Shown: positions 1-8,286, numbered from the stretch's first letter. The stretch is 64,000 bases of DNA from Aromatoleum toluolicum (GCF_012911005.2 NZ_WTVS01000011.1:1-64000), one strand, 5' to 3'. Numbers and translations: made by a program. The notes: generated from the letters alone by a model not told the origin.

Positions 1-92
1 CTCCCACCCAGGGGAGCGGAGGGCTCCCACCCATGGGAGGGGAGGCCTCCCATGGGTGTCCCGAGACGCCTCCCACCAGTGGGAGCCAAACC
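1..92. repeat. Four 23-bp iteron-like direct repeats with internal palindromes
   Basis: Repeat units begin at 1, 24, 47 and 70, a strict 23-bp period. Each starts with CTCCCA, and three carry an inverted repeat of the form CTCCCACCCATGGGAG (positions 24-39; variants at 1-16 and 70-85). Unit three is shorter, CTCCCATGGG. The window begins on a repeat boundary, so the array may extend leftwards. Just after it are tandem 11-mers TGAACCACCAA/G (98-119) flanked by AACCGTCAG (89-97 and 122-130). Helically phased repeats immediately upstream of a replication-type gene resemble iterons of a replication origin or a stack of repressor sites. That role is inferred. Confidence 0.75.
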
Positions 93-107
93 GTCAGTGA
101 ACCACCA

Positions 108-572
108 ATGAACCACCAGTTAACCGTCAGGGGGACGGCGCCGTGTAGGGAGCCAGAACGCCTCCCTGCTGTCGCCAAGGCGCCAGCCCCCCCGCAGGAT
201 CCGGCCGGCGAGACGCGCCTGCAGGCCGCGTGCCGGGCGACCTGGGCGGCCTACCGGAACGCCTATGCAGACCGCTACGGCGCCGCCCCAGTTCGAAACC
301 AGAAGGTCAGTTCGCAGGTGAAGCAGTTCGTGCAGCGCATCGGCTACGACGAATCACCCTTGATTGCCGCGTGGTTCGTGCAGCACCCGAGGAGCTACTA
401 CGTTGGCCGCATGCACGACTTCGGCTGCCTGCTGAGCGACGCCGAGAAGTTGCGCACCGAGTGGGTGACGGGAAGGCTCATGACCGCCGGCAAGGCGCGC
501 CAGTCCGACAGAGCCGGCACCACCATGGCCGCCCTCGCCGAGGTGCTGGCCGAACGAGGAGAGTCACTGTGA
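108..572 (+). CDS. ICE/prophage replication-associated protein (helix-turn-helix type)
   Basis: This encodes a basic protein of about 154 aa that resembles small DNA-replication accessory proteins of beta- and gammaproteobacterial ICEs and prophages. The conserved-looking core runs from the RYGAAPVRN motif through a segment containing AWFVQHPRSYYVG to the end. That resemblance is recalled, not searched. The start is uncertain: ATG 108 lies inside the second TGAACCACCA repeat and has no clear ribosome-binding site, and an upstream in-frame ATG at 33 falls inside the iterons. The stop overlaps the next gene by four bases (GTGA), so the two are probably translationally coupled. Confidence 0.6.
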   Translation: MNHQLTVRGTAPCREPERLPAVAKAPAPPQDPAGETRLQAACRATWAAYRNAYADRYGAAPVRNQKVSSQVKQFVQRIGYDESPLIAAWFVQHPRSYYVGRMHDFGCLLSDAEKLRTEWVTGRLMTAGKARQSDRAGTTMAALAEVLAERGESL

Positions 573-1471
573 GCGCGAACACGCTGAAGGCCATTGCCAT
601 GACGGCCGAACTGACCGGGACCGAGCTGTCCGCGGCGGCACTGAAGGTCATGGATGCGGACCTGTCGGCCTACCCCGACGCCGACGTACTGCGCGCCCTG
701 GAGCGTTGCCGCAAGGAACTGAAGGGCCGCCTGACCGTGGCCGCCGTGCTCGAGCGGGTCGCGGAGCTCGATAGTCGCCCTGGCGCGGAGGAGGCGTGGG
801 CGACCGCCCTTTCCGCGGACGACGACGCCGCGACCGTGGTATGGACCGACGAGATCACGCAGGCGCTGGCGGTGGCTAGGCCGCTCCTTGATGCGCGCGA
901 CAAGGTGGCGGCGCGCATGGCGTTCTGCCAGGCGTACCAGCGTCTGGTGCGCGAGGCGCGCGAGGCGAGGGTGCCATGCCGGTGGTGGGCGTCGCTCGGC
1001 CATGACCCGCGACGGCGCGCGGCGACGCTCTCTGCGGCCGTCGTGGCGGGGCGGATCACGCCGGAGGCCGTCCAGCCCCTGCTGCCCGCGCCGGCGGACG
1101 GCGACGCGGTGGTGGCGTCGCTCATCGGCGGCGACGACGCGAAGCTGATCGCCCACGTTCCGGAGGATGCCCGCGAGACCGCGACGCGCGGCCTCAAGCG
1201 CCTCCGCGCCCACCTCGCCGAACTGGGGGCCCAGGCGGCGAAACTCGAGGCGCAGCGCGCGGCCGATGAGCGAGGGCGGCAGGCCGCGTTGGCGGCACGC
1301 AAGGCCAGCATGTTCCGCGCCGCGCAAGAGCGCATGAACGGCATGGGTTCGACGCGGCTCTCCCCTTGTGCCGAAGAGCCGGCCGACACAGAGGGCGGCG
1401 TGCATGCCGACTGCTCGAATCACGCGTGCCCGTCCAACGCTCGCATCCGGTCAGACCCTGGTACGCGGTAA
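569..1471 (+). CDS. Conserved ICE protein of unknown function, coupled to the replication-type gene
   Basis: This encodes 300 aa from a GTG start, preceded by a GAGGAGAG ribosome-binding site. The GTGA overlap with the upstream gene decides the start and implies coupled translation. The N-terminal 120 residues are helical and charged. The middle (about residues 85-165) has a WTDEI...ARMAFCQAYQRLV pattern that I associate with uncharacterised ICE/prophage proteins found beside replication genes. The last 40 residues are low in hydrophobics and may be disordered. No enzymatic motif is visible. A role in replication or maintenance of the element is inferred from context only. Confidence 0.7.
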   Translation: MSANTLKAIAMTAELTGTELSAAALKVMDADLSAYPDADVLRALERCRKELKGRLTVAAVLERVAELDSRPGAEEAWATALSADDDAATVVWTDEITQALAVARPLLDARDKVAARMAFCQAYQRLVREAREARVPCRWWASLGHDPRRRAATLSAAVVAGRITPEAVQPLLPAPADGDAVVASLIGGDDAKLIAHVPEDARETATRGLKRLRAHLAELGAQAAKLEAQRAADERGRQAALAARKASMFRAAQERMNGMGSTRLSPCAEEPADTEGGVHADCSNHACPSNARIRSDPGTR

Positions 1472-1554
1472 CTGACCGGCGCAGCGAGGTCCACGAATCA
1501 CCGGTCGTTTCCGAGGAAGGCCGCCCTCGCCCCCCGACCATCCTTAATCCTTGA

Positions 1555-1569
1555 ATGCCAGCCTGGCAT
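1555..1569. repeat. 15-bp near-perfect palindrome
   Basis: ATGCCAG, one base, CTGGCAT forms a 7+7 bp inverted repeat between the preceding gene and the structured leader at 1624. It could be an operator or a weak transcript 3' end. No T-tract follows. Confidence 0.4.
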
Positions 1570-1623
1570 GAACCACAATTGGATGACATTCTCCAGCACC
1601 GGCTCCTCGTAGCCGCGCGACCT

Positions 1624-1710
1624 GTCAGCCCCTGAAACAGGTACGGCATCAGCCCGGGGTCTTCGTCCCAGTTGCATCCAACTTCCCCTCCGGGATGATC
1701 CACGTCCCGG
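1624..1710 (+). promoter_or_regulatory. Structured leader, copy 1 of the dispersed family (upstream of the 77-aa gene)
   Basis: The first module is GTCAGCCCCTG (1624-1634), apical stem GGC/GCC around loop ATCA (1645-1654), then CGGGG (1655-1659) that can pair with CCCC at 1629-1632. A local CCTG-AAA-CAGG mini-hairpin is also possible. The second module is a CCGGGA/TCCCGG hairpin at 1690-1710. The gene at 1763 follows. Five relatives of this sequence occur elsewhere in the element, mostly ahead of other genes. The base pairing is visible; function as a leader RNA is inferred. Confidence 0.6.
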
Positions 1711-1762
1711 TCGCGGCTCGTGCGTTCTCCCGTCCAGCACCTACCCTCCGGGAGATCGCCAA

Positions 1763-1996
1763 ATGTGGCACGACGAACCCGCAAACAGGCCGGGGCAGGA
1801 TCCCCAAGCCTACCTTCCATTTACCCACTGGGAGGACCGTTTTCGCGAACGCATCGCACATTACCAGGAGCTGCTACTCCTGTTTCCCGGCTCCGCTTAC
1901 TTCGCAAACGAGCTCGCAAAGTACCAGCGCTGGTTCCATGAGCATCTCTTGCTGCGCCCCACCGGCTCTATCGCCGACGAAGAGCTACCGTTCTAA
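1763..1996 (+). CDS. Small hypothetical protein (77 aa)
   Basis: This is a 77-aa acidic/aromatic-rich protein with many W, F, Y, H and E residues and no signal peptide, membrane helix or recognisable motif. ATG 1763 is preceded by a CGGGAG ribosome-binding site. It lies behind a copy of the dispersed structured leader, as several other element genes do, which supports it as a real gene under shared control. A longer reading frame overlaps it in another phase but has poor composition. The function is unknown. Confidence 0.6.
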   Translation: MWHDEPANRPGQDPQAYLPFTHWEDRFRERIAHYQELLLLFPGSAYFANELAKYQRWFHEHLLLRPTGSIADEELPF

Positions 1997-2005
1997 CCAG
2001 AAACG

Positions 2006-2033
2006 GCGTTCCGGGCAGATTGGCCCGGAACGC
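2006..2033. terminator. 11-bp perfect inverted repeat after the 77-aa gene
   Basis: GCGTTCCGGGC, a 6-nt loop, then GCCCGGAACGC starts nine bases after the stop codon at 1996. The hairpin is strong but has no U-tract, so it may act as an RNA 3'-end stabiliser rather than an intrinsic terminator. Confidence 0.45.
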
Positions 2034-2424
2034 TCAACACCGCCCGCGCAGCCAGCATGCCGCAATAATGCCTTGCCGATATTCGACTGACGCACTATCG
2101 TAAAGCCGTCCAGTCGACATTTCCTGCTCTCGCTCCCCTCGCTAAGCGACGCCTCTTCGACCCTTCGAAGCAGCTTCGCGCCTTGCTTTCCCTTCGCTAC
2201 TGTCTGAGCGACTCGCCTAGGCGGGTTGCCTCGTCTCGTTGGATCCCTCGCGGCCGGCGCATGCCGGCACAGTGTCCAGGCGTCCCGCGCCTGGCGTCGC
2301 TCCGCTTTCGCGATCGGTGTCCGCCCGCCTCCACGCCCCGTGCCTGGCTGCGACACGTCGAAAAGCCAAGAACCACGGCCGAGACATTTTTCGACCACCG
2401 GCAACCGAGACACGGAGAGGAACA
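2034..2424 (+). other. Gene-free leader region of the EAL gene
   Basis: No supportable gene was seen. The stretch is pyrimidine-rich (runs such as TCGCTCCCCTCGC) with several short GC inverted repeats, for example GCCGGCGCATGCCGGC near 2253. The approximately 250-nt region ahead of the HD-like gene (20969-21232) has a similar C/T-rich style and shares short words such as GTCTCGT, so both may be long 5' leaders. Confidence 0.35.
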
Positions 2425-3330
2425 ATGCACACGACACGCAATCCCCCGGAACACCCGCATGGGTGGAATTGGAATCAACGGCGCAGCGTCCGGCCCGGGC
2501 GCCGGCTCCATCAAGCCACGGACGCGACGGCTCCCTCGCGCCTTCGGATCGGGCGAGACCTCCGACACGCCGTCGAGCATGACGAGTTCGTCCTTCACTA
2601 CCAACCCGAGATCGACGCAAGTACTGGCCACATGGTGGCGGCCGAGGCGCTGATCCGCTGGCAGCACCCCCAACTCGGCATGATCCGCCCCAACACCTTC
2701 ATCCCGGTCGCGGAGGACCAAGGACTGATCGGCAAGATCGGACAATGGGTGCTCGAGACCGCGTGTGCCCAGCTTCACGCGTGGCACGCCGCCGGCCATG
2801 ACCTGCGGGTCGCGGTCAACTTCTCGGTCGAGCAATTGCGCCGGCGCGACATCGCCGACACAGTCGCCAACGCACTCGAACGATTCGACCTGCAGCCCGA
2901 TGACCTGGTCGTCGAAATAACCGAGAGCATTTGCATGCGCGCCAACGATCGCGCGCGGGAGAACGTCGCTCGCCTCGCGCATCTGGGCATACGGCTGGCC
3001 ATCGACGACTTCGGCACCGGCTACTCCTCGCTGAGCTACCTCAAGCGCATGCCGGTCCGCATCCTGAAGATCGACCGAAGCTTTGTCGTCGATCTCGCCG
3101 ACGGCCCGGATTCGACAATCGTGCGAAACATCATATCGCTCGCCCATGAACTGGATCTGATCGTCATTGTGGAAGGCGTCGAGACGCCGGCTCAACACGA
3201 ACTCCTGCGCGTCATGGGCTGCGACATGGTCCAGGGCTACCTGGTTGGTGAAAGCCTTCCACCGGCCCTGTTCCACGATGCGTTTCTCGCCCCCCGACAG
3301 CACACGATCGTCGAGCCGGAGCGGATCTGA
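2425..3330 (+). CDS. Stand-alone EAL-domain cyclic-di-GMP phosphodiesterase
   Basis: This protein of 301 aa probably hydrolyses c-di-GMP to pGpG in the cytoplasm. The first 45 residues are basic and disordered, and the rest is one EAL domain. The signature EALIRW is at about residue 74. The metal/lid motif DDFGTGYSS is at about 193, followed by LKIDRSF, VEGVET and QGY, so the catalytic set looks complete. There is no GGDEF, PAS or membrane segment. ATG 2425 follows a GGAGAGG ribosome-binding site; an upstream in-frame start would only add low-complexity sequence. An EAL enzyme on a mobile element could lower host c-di-GMP (motility/biofilm), which is inference. Confidence 0.88.
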   Translation: MHTTRNPPEHPHGWNWNQRRSVRPGRRLHQATDATAPSRLRIGRDLRHAVEHDEFVLHYQPEIDASTGHMVAAEALIRWQHPQLGMIRPNTFIPVAEDQGLIGKIGQWVLETACAQLHAWHAAGHDLRVAVNFSVEQLRRRDIADTVANALERFDLQPDDLVVEITESICMRANDRARENVARLAHLGIRLAIDDFGTGYSSLSYLKRMPVRILKIDRSFVVDLADGPDSTIVRNIISLAHELDLIVIVEGVETPAQHELLRVMGCDMVQGYLVGESLPPALFHDAFLAPRQHTIVEPERI

Positions 3331-3456
3331 ATGGACACGCCGACCGACATGCTGGCACTGCGCGCCGGCCCTTCCGGTGCAGCCTAAATTATCACCGACG
3401 GGGTAAGACGCGCCGTCATCGACGGCCGCCACCCTGCGGCGTCAAGTATCGATCGC

Positions 3457-3825
3457 TCAACACGCAGGATGGTTGTGCGAATAGACAACCGCTGCCGCAT
3501 TGAGCCAGAGTGCTTCCTTCACGACCTCGCGCGGATACACACATGCCTGGTCGATGGTGCCGTGGAACAGTTTCATGTACTCGATCAGCCGGTTCTGGCT
3601 GTCTAGGTACGGCGCCCCGAAGATCTCGTGCTCGAAGCTGGCCAGCGTGGCGCGCAGGTAGTCCTTGAACAGCGCCGGCGAAGTGAACAGCGTCCCGCGT
3701 GGGCTCTTCTGGGCGATGGCTTGGCGGGACGCCGCCAGAATCTGGTCCGCCGACGCCACCAAGTAGCGCCCCTGCGCGTCACGCACCAGCAGCGAGGAAT
3801 CGAGAGAGAGGGAGAGTTGCGACAT
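3457..3825 (-). pseudogene. radC: Truncated RadC (JAB/MPN domain) protein
   Basis: These 122 codons match the N-terminal part of ICE-borne RadC proteins, including the segment from FGAPYLDSQNRLIEY to a metal-binding SHNHP. The frame stops right after HNHPAC. The following S-G and the conserved Asp of the JAMM metal site (HxH...SxxD), and about 40 further residues, are missing. The DNA beyond the break encodes no recognisable RadC remainder in any phase, so this looks like a deletion or recombination junction rather than a point frameshift. The product should lack a complete zinc site. ATG 3825 gives the usual MSQLSLSLDSS start. Confidence 0.8.
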
Positions 3826-4182
3826 GAGCGTGCACCGGTTGCTCAGGCGGCATTGCCTGGAACCGGCTCCAGCGCAGCGCAAGCAGTCACAGGGGCGAAG
3901 ACGGCCACGGCCGCAAGCGCCCAAGGCACGCGGCCCTTGACGGAGAAAGCGCCGTGGTACGGTGAAGGGAACAGCAAGTCCGCCCACAGCCCACCATCCG
4001 CAGAGACGATGGATGGGCAAGCGCAGCGCGGAGGCCCTCAAGGGCCGGAGGCGTCAGGGATCAAAGCCGGATGGCCGCGACTCGGCACGAGGTGCGGGGC
4101 GCAGCCGGCAAGCCCGACGCCGGAACGCCGAGACGCTGCTGCGTTCTGAAGTTTACTCCCCATAGGAATGCAACATGGTTAG
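3826..4182. other. Gene-free region upstream of radC and the ATPase gene
   Basis: No convincing gene was seen on either strand. On the minus strand this is the long radC leader, GC-rich with short repeated words (CGCGCTGCGC, GGCCCTTGAGGGCC). The final 60 bp become markedly AT-richer and form the promoter side of the ATPase gene. This base-composition step is consistent with a cargo junction near 4150. Confidence 0.4.
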
Positions 4183-4198
4183 ACGTATAGTCATACGT
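4183..4198. promoter_or_regulatory. Inverted repeat upstream of the ATPase gene
   Basis: ACGTAT-AGTC-ATACGT is a 6+6 bp palindrome 28 bp before the ATG at 4226. It sits in an AT-rich stretch where the promoter should be, so it is a likely operator. An ACGTAA/TACG-type vocabulary also appears in the KfrA-proximal repeats at 19638, but the two sites are not the same sequence. Confidence 0.45.
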
Positions 4199-4225
4199 AG
4201 TAACCTATAGAGACAGGGAGGGCTC

Positions 4226-6874
4226 ATGGCGATATTGCAGGAAATCTTGGTTTGGACGCAGGGGCTTCCGGCATGGCAAAGCGATGCAGTTTCTCGGCTG
4301 CTGGCGAAACAAGCGCTGACGCCGCAGGATCATGAGGATTTGTATGCCTTGCTTAAGCTGCCCCACGGAATTCCAGATCCCAAGAATCGCCAGCCCCAGC
4401 CACTAACTGCTGAGCAGATTCCAGCACAAGTCAAGGCGACCACGCACATCGAGCTGCGGGCCATAAAGAATCTGCACAACGTCAACGCAATTGCTGAAAA
4501 TCAGCAGTTGGCGGTTGGTCCGGTCGGGATGACCGTCATATACGGCGATAACGGTTCTGGCAAATCAGGATACTCGCGGGTTCTCAAGCGTGCCTGTCGG
4601 GCGCGCGATCAATCGGAACCCATCCACCCCAATGCAAATTTGCCGGGAGCCAAGGCCGGCAATGCCCAGGCTTCCTTCGATATAGTCATTGATGGCGTTC
4701 TCAAAGAGGTGGTCTGGCAACAAGGGAAAGAGGCGCCTCCAGAACTTTCGTCATTCGCCATATTCGACGCACATTGCGCGCGCGCCTATTTGGATAATGA
4801 GGATGACTTCTCCTACGTGCCGTATGGCCTAGACGTATTCGAAGGACTCGCCAAGGTTTGCCAACAGCTCAAAACGGCCATTGAGACCGAGCAAAAGCAG
4901 TCGGCGGTGGATCTCACTGCATTTGCGCACCTACAGGGGGAAACTGCCGTCGGCAAGCTGATCGCGGCGCTCTCTGCGAAAACAAGCACTGCACAGATTG
5001 AAGCTCTCGCCGCTCTCAAGCCAGAAGAACTTGAGCAGCGGGAAACGCTAGAGAAAAGCCTCAAAGAGAACAACCCGAAGGAAAAGGCGGGTCGCTTGCG
5101 CTTGCGCGCGCGCCGTGTCACGTCAATCGCCAAAAATTCTGTCGAGAAAGGACTCGTGGTCGCCCCTGAAGCCATCGCCAAGTTGAAGGCACTGGCCGAT
5201 GATTTTCGTACGGCACAGGCCGCCGCCGCACTCGCTGCGAAGACTTTCAAGGAAGGGGAAAACCTTCTGGCGGGAACTGGCGGAGAAGCGTGGCGGGAAC
5301 TGTTCGACGCAGCCCGGAAGTTCGCGCTAGAAGCGCATCCAGACAAACAGTTCCCAGATTTGGGAGCAGACGCCGCGTGCCCGCTGTGTCAGCAGCCGCT
5401 GGCCGCAGGCGCGGAACGGCTGCTGCGATTCGAGGCGTTCATACAAGCAGAGGCGGAAAAGACGGCCCAGGCGCGGCGCCAGGCGCTCGCTGCCGAGTAC
5501 CGTCCGTTTGCCGCCTCAGTCATGGCGTTGAACCTCGATGAGGCGACGCAGGTAGAGATAGAAGAAATCGACTCACCGTTGGTAGCCGACACCAAGGCTT
5601 TCGAGGCCGCACTAACGGTTCGGCATGAAGCAATCAAGGCAGCGGTCGTCTCCCATGACTGGACGGGGCTGGATCAGGCACTGGTCAGTCCGGCCGAGCG
5701 GCTGCAGGCGCTCGCTGACAAGCTGAACGCCGAAGCGGAGGCTCTGGAGAAAGCCTCGAATGAAGAAGCTCGCGCTGCGTTGCAGAAGCAACTTGGCGAG
5801 TTGGATGCCCGCGTAAAGCTCAGCCAAGTCAAGGAGGCTGTGGTTACGGCGGTGGAAAAGCTGGGACACCAAGGGAAGCTGAAGAACTGCCTGGCCGCCG
5901 TCAGGACAAATGCCATATCCCTCAAGGCGTCGGAACTGGCGGAGAAAGTCGTCTCCAAGGAGCTAGCCGATGCGTTGAACCGCGAATTCAAAGCCCTGGG
6001 CGTGGGAAGCCTGAGCGTTTCTCTGCAAAGCCGTGCCGACCGAGGGAAAGCGCTGCATAAGCTAAAGCTACAGCTACCGCAAGTCCGTAGTCCGGGTGAA
6101 ATCCTGAGCGAAGGCGAGCAACGCGCCATCGCGATCGGCTCGTTCCTTGCCGAGGTGGGGTTGAGCGGCGGCAAGGGAGGGATCGTTTTCGACGATCCAG
6201 TATCCTCCCTCGACCACCGTCGGCGCGAGCGCGTTGCCCGGCGCCTCGCTGCTGAAGCGGTGCAGCGGCAGGTCATCATCTTCACGCACGACATCTATTT
6301 CCTCTGCTTGTTGGCCGAGGAGGCGAAGCAGGTCGGCGCCGCAGTGGTTACGCAAAGCCTGACACGGCGCGCCGAAGGCTTCGGCATAGCGGACCCGGAA
6401 TTGCCATTCGAGGGGAAGAACGCCAGCAAGCGCATCGGCGCGCTGAAAGCGCAGCAACAGGCCATTGCCAAGCTACACAAAGATGGCGACCAGCAGGAGC
6501 ACCACAGGCAGACGGTTGATGCCTACTTCCGCCTGCGTATGACATGGGAACGAGCTGTGGAAGAAGTCCTCCTGCGCGAAGTCATTCTCCGCTTCCGCAA
6601 GGGCGTGGAGACACAGCGGCTCGTCGGTGTGAGTGTGGACGATGATGACTATGCGCAGGTCAACGCGGGGATGAGCAAGTGCTCCAACTACGCCCATGAC
6701 AAAGCGATGATGGGTGGCGTTGCTGTTCCTGACCCAGACGAACTGCTTGCAGACATCCTCGCACTGGAGAACTGGCGTGCACAGGTGCACAAGCGTTCCG
6801 AAGAGACCGCCAAGAAGCGCAAGGCCGGGCCGCCGATTGCCGCAGGAGCTGGCATGCAAGGCGCGCCAGCCTGA
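4226..6874 (+). CDS. SMC/RloC-like AAA ATPase with zinc hook (candidate defence protein)
   Basis: This encodes 882 aa. Walker A GDNGSGKS is at residues 107-114, an ABC-type signature LSEGEQRA near 627, Walker B IVFDDPVSSLD near 651 and an H-loop IIFTHD near 683. Long coiled-coil arms between them carry a CPLC zinc hook near 385. This is the layout of the AAA_13 group that includes anticodon nucleases PrrC/RloC. The C-terminal extension has RMTWE (an R-x3-E spacing) and a later NYAHD histidine, compatible with an anticodon-nuclease-like R/E/H set, but that assignment is speculative. ATG follows GGGAGGGC. AT content exceeds that of neighbouring genes, suggesting acquired cargo. No partner gene follows on the same strand. 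Confidence 0.75.
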   Translation: MAILQEILVWTQGLPAWQSDAVSRLLAKQALTPQDHEDLYALLKLPHGIPDPKNRQPQPLTAEQIPAQVKATTHIELRAIKNLHNVNAIAENQQLAVGPVGMTVIYGDNGSGKSGYSRVLKRACRARDQSEPIHPNANLPGAKAGNAQASFDIVIDGVLKEVVWQQGKEAPPELSSFAIFDAHCARAYLDNEDDFSYVPYGLDVFEGLAKVCQQLKTAIETEQKQSAVDLTAFAHLQGETAVGKLIAALSAKTSTAQIEALAALKPEELEQRETLEKSLKENNPKEKAGRLRLRARRVTSIAKNSVEKGLVVAPEAIAKLKALADDFRTAQAAAALAAKTFKEGENLLAGTGGEAWRELFDAARKFALEAHPDKQFPDLGADAACPLCQQPLAAGAERLLRFEAFIQAEAEKTAQARRQALAAEYRPFAASVMALNLDEATQVEIEEIDSPLVADTKAFEAALTVRHEAIKAAVVSHDWTGLDQALVSPAERLQALADKLNAEAEALEKASNEEARAALQKQLGELDARVKLSQVKEAVVTAVEKLGHQGKLKNCLAAVRTNAISLKASELAEKVVSKELADALNREFKALGVGSLSVSLQSRADRGKALHKLKLQLPQVRSPGEILSEGEQRAIAIGSFLAEVGLSGGKGGIVFDDPVSSLDHRRRERVARRLAAEAVQRQVIIFTHDIYFLCLLAEEAKQVGAAVVTQSLTRRAEGFGIADPELPFEGKNASKRIGALKAQQQAIAKLHKDGDQQEHHRQTVDAYFRLRMTWERAVEEVLLREVILRFRKGVETQRLVGVSVDDDDYAQVNAGMSKCSNYAHDKAMMGGVAVPDPDELLADILALENWRAQVHKRSEETAKKRKAGPPIAAGAGMQGAPA

Positions 6875-6989
6875 GCCAACCGGATCGTGCATTTGCCAGA
6901 CGAGTGGTCGCACTGCTGGGCCTCTAAGTGCGCTCGCCTTATCGTCTGCTGTGACCGCCCCACTATGACTGCACGAGGCGTCAAGGCGG

Positions 6990-8273
6990 TCAGGCCTCTT
7001 GGCTGGTTGCCGCATGATTGCGATTCAGGTCCGAAACCACCGCGATCAACCTGTTGATCGGTTCGGCCAGCCGCTTTGGCAATACGCGGTGCTGCGTATG
7101 GGTTTTCAGGTCAGCGATCCAGCGATGCGCAACCCACACGTCTTCTTCGGGGTGGTCGTTGTCCACGCCGTTGCAATACTTGTATCCCACGAGCGCATCA
7201 GTGTGCGACAGCAGGATGCGCGCCATCGTCATGTGGAAGCGATGGGCCTGGAGATCCGCCGGGCCTTTGGGACGCGGCAGGGTCAGCCGTAGGCATCGGT
7301 GGCCGTTGAACTCACTCCAGTCGGGGCCAACGACCTGTCCCGCGCGTTCCAGCATCTTGCGCGACTGCTCGTTCTTGCCGTTGACCAGGGCAACGGCGAC
7401 CGTACTCTTCGGGTACTCCAGCTTTTCGGCGAGCAGGTTCATCCAGCGCACCAGCTTGTTCAGGGTCTCATCGTCAGCAAACACTAGAAACTGATGCCGC
7501 TGTTCGTCGTCAAGAAACGCCGGCAATTGCACATGGAGGGGGTACAGAAGGTCGTGGAGATAGATGTAGGTCTGCCGGCGTCCTTGCTCGTGGCTCCGCG
7601 TGGTCGCGGTCAATACCTGCCGTGCCCACTCGGGCGTGAGTTCGTCCAGCGTCATCTCGGTGATGTCGATGGAGATCAGAGGAAATCCAAGCGACTTCCC
7701 GATCAGCGCCTTGCGCCCGTCGAAGGCGTGGCCGAGTTCGATTTCAACGCCGCCCAGCACCATCGGCTCAGCCTGGACCGGCGGGCCGAGCACAGCAACG
7801 TCGAGCCGGAATTTGCTGCCAAATGGCGTCTCCAGGGGGTGTTCGGTTGCAACCTGGTCGGCGCCGAGCAACAAGTTGCCTTCCAACGGATAGTCCGACG
7901 CATCCGCATCCTTGAACGCCCACGGCATCGCAAGCCCGGCATTCAAACGTCGGGAGAGTTCGGCTGCGACAAGTTCTTTCGCCCGCCTGTGTTCGGGACT
8001 TTCCTGCACGGCGCGCCACCGGCTGGCTTCTTCATCATCGAAGTGCGCTTTAGGGTTGAAGGTGTGCTGGGCAGGAAGCACCCGGAAATGGGATCGCCGA
8101 CGCAGCTTCCCGCTTTCAAAGGAGGGGCTGACCCATGTCACCATCTGCCGTGATGCCCCGGGAGACACCAGGGGCCACAGCTTTCGCGCATGTTCCCGGC
8201 TGCGAACATCGCGCGCGGCGATCGTGGTCTGAAAAATCCCTTTCCGAGAGAAGACAACGATCGCCTCGTCCAT
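6990..8273 (-). CDS. CoiA-like / PD-(D/E)XK nuclease-like protein
   Basis: This encodes 427 aa. The central part contains KFRLDVAVLG followed by GVEIELGHAF, then K and a FPLISIDI strand, matching the D...(E)xE...K spacing of PD-(D/E)XK folds as in CoiA-type nucleases. Flanking regions are alpha/beta with many charged residues; no membrane segment or helicase motif is seen. It is the third gene of a minus-strand operon, 13 bp behind the TIGR02391-like gene, and converges on the ATPase gene. A nuclease effector in a defence-type operon is the best guess. The fold call rests on motif spacing alone. Confidence 0.5.
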   Translation of the reverse strand: MDEAIVVFSRKGIFQTTIAARDVRSREHARKLWPLVSPGASRQMVTWVSPSFESGKLRRRSHFRVLPAQHTFNPKAHFDDEEASRWRAVQESPEHRRAKELVAAELSRRLNAGLAMPWAFKDADASDYPLEGNLLLGADQVATEHPLETPFGSKFRLDVAVLGPPVQAEPMVLGGVEIELGHAFDGRKALIGKSLGFPLISIDITEMTLDELTPEWARQVLTATTRSHEQGRRQTYIYLHDLLYPLHVQLPAFLDDEQRHQFLVFADDETLNKLVRWMNLLAEKLEYPKSTVAVALVNGKNEQSRKMLERAGQVVGPDWSEFNGHRCLRLTLPRPKGPADLQAHRFHMTMARILLSHTDALVGYKYCNGVDNDHPEEDVWVAHRWIADLKTHTQHRVLPKRLAEPINRLIAVVSDLNRNHAATSQEA

Positions 8274-8286
8274 TCTTGTCTTTCCC

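Noticed and set aside
1695-2090. A 131-codon frame overlapping the 77-aa gene
   Set aside because: It begins inside the leader hairpin of the 77-aa gene and has Ser/Pro/Arg-rich non-coding-like composition; the shorter frame has the better ribosome-binding site.
1-3000. A left attachment site matching the tRNA-His 3' end
   Set aside because: No copy of the tRNA-His 3' sequence was seen in the left part of the window; the left end must be outside.
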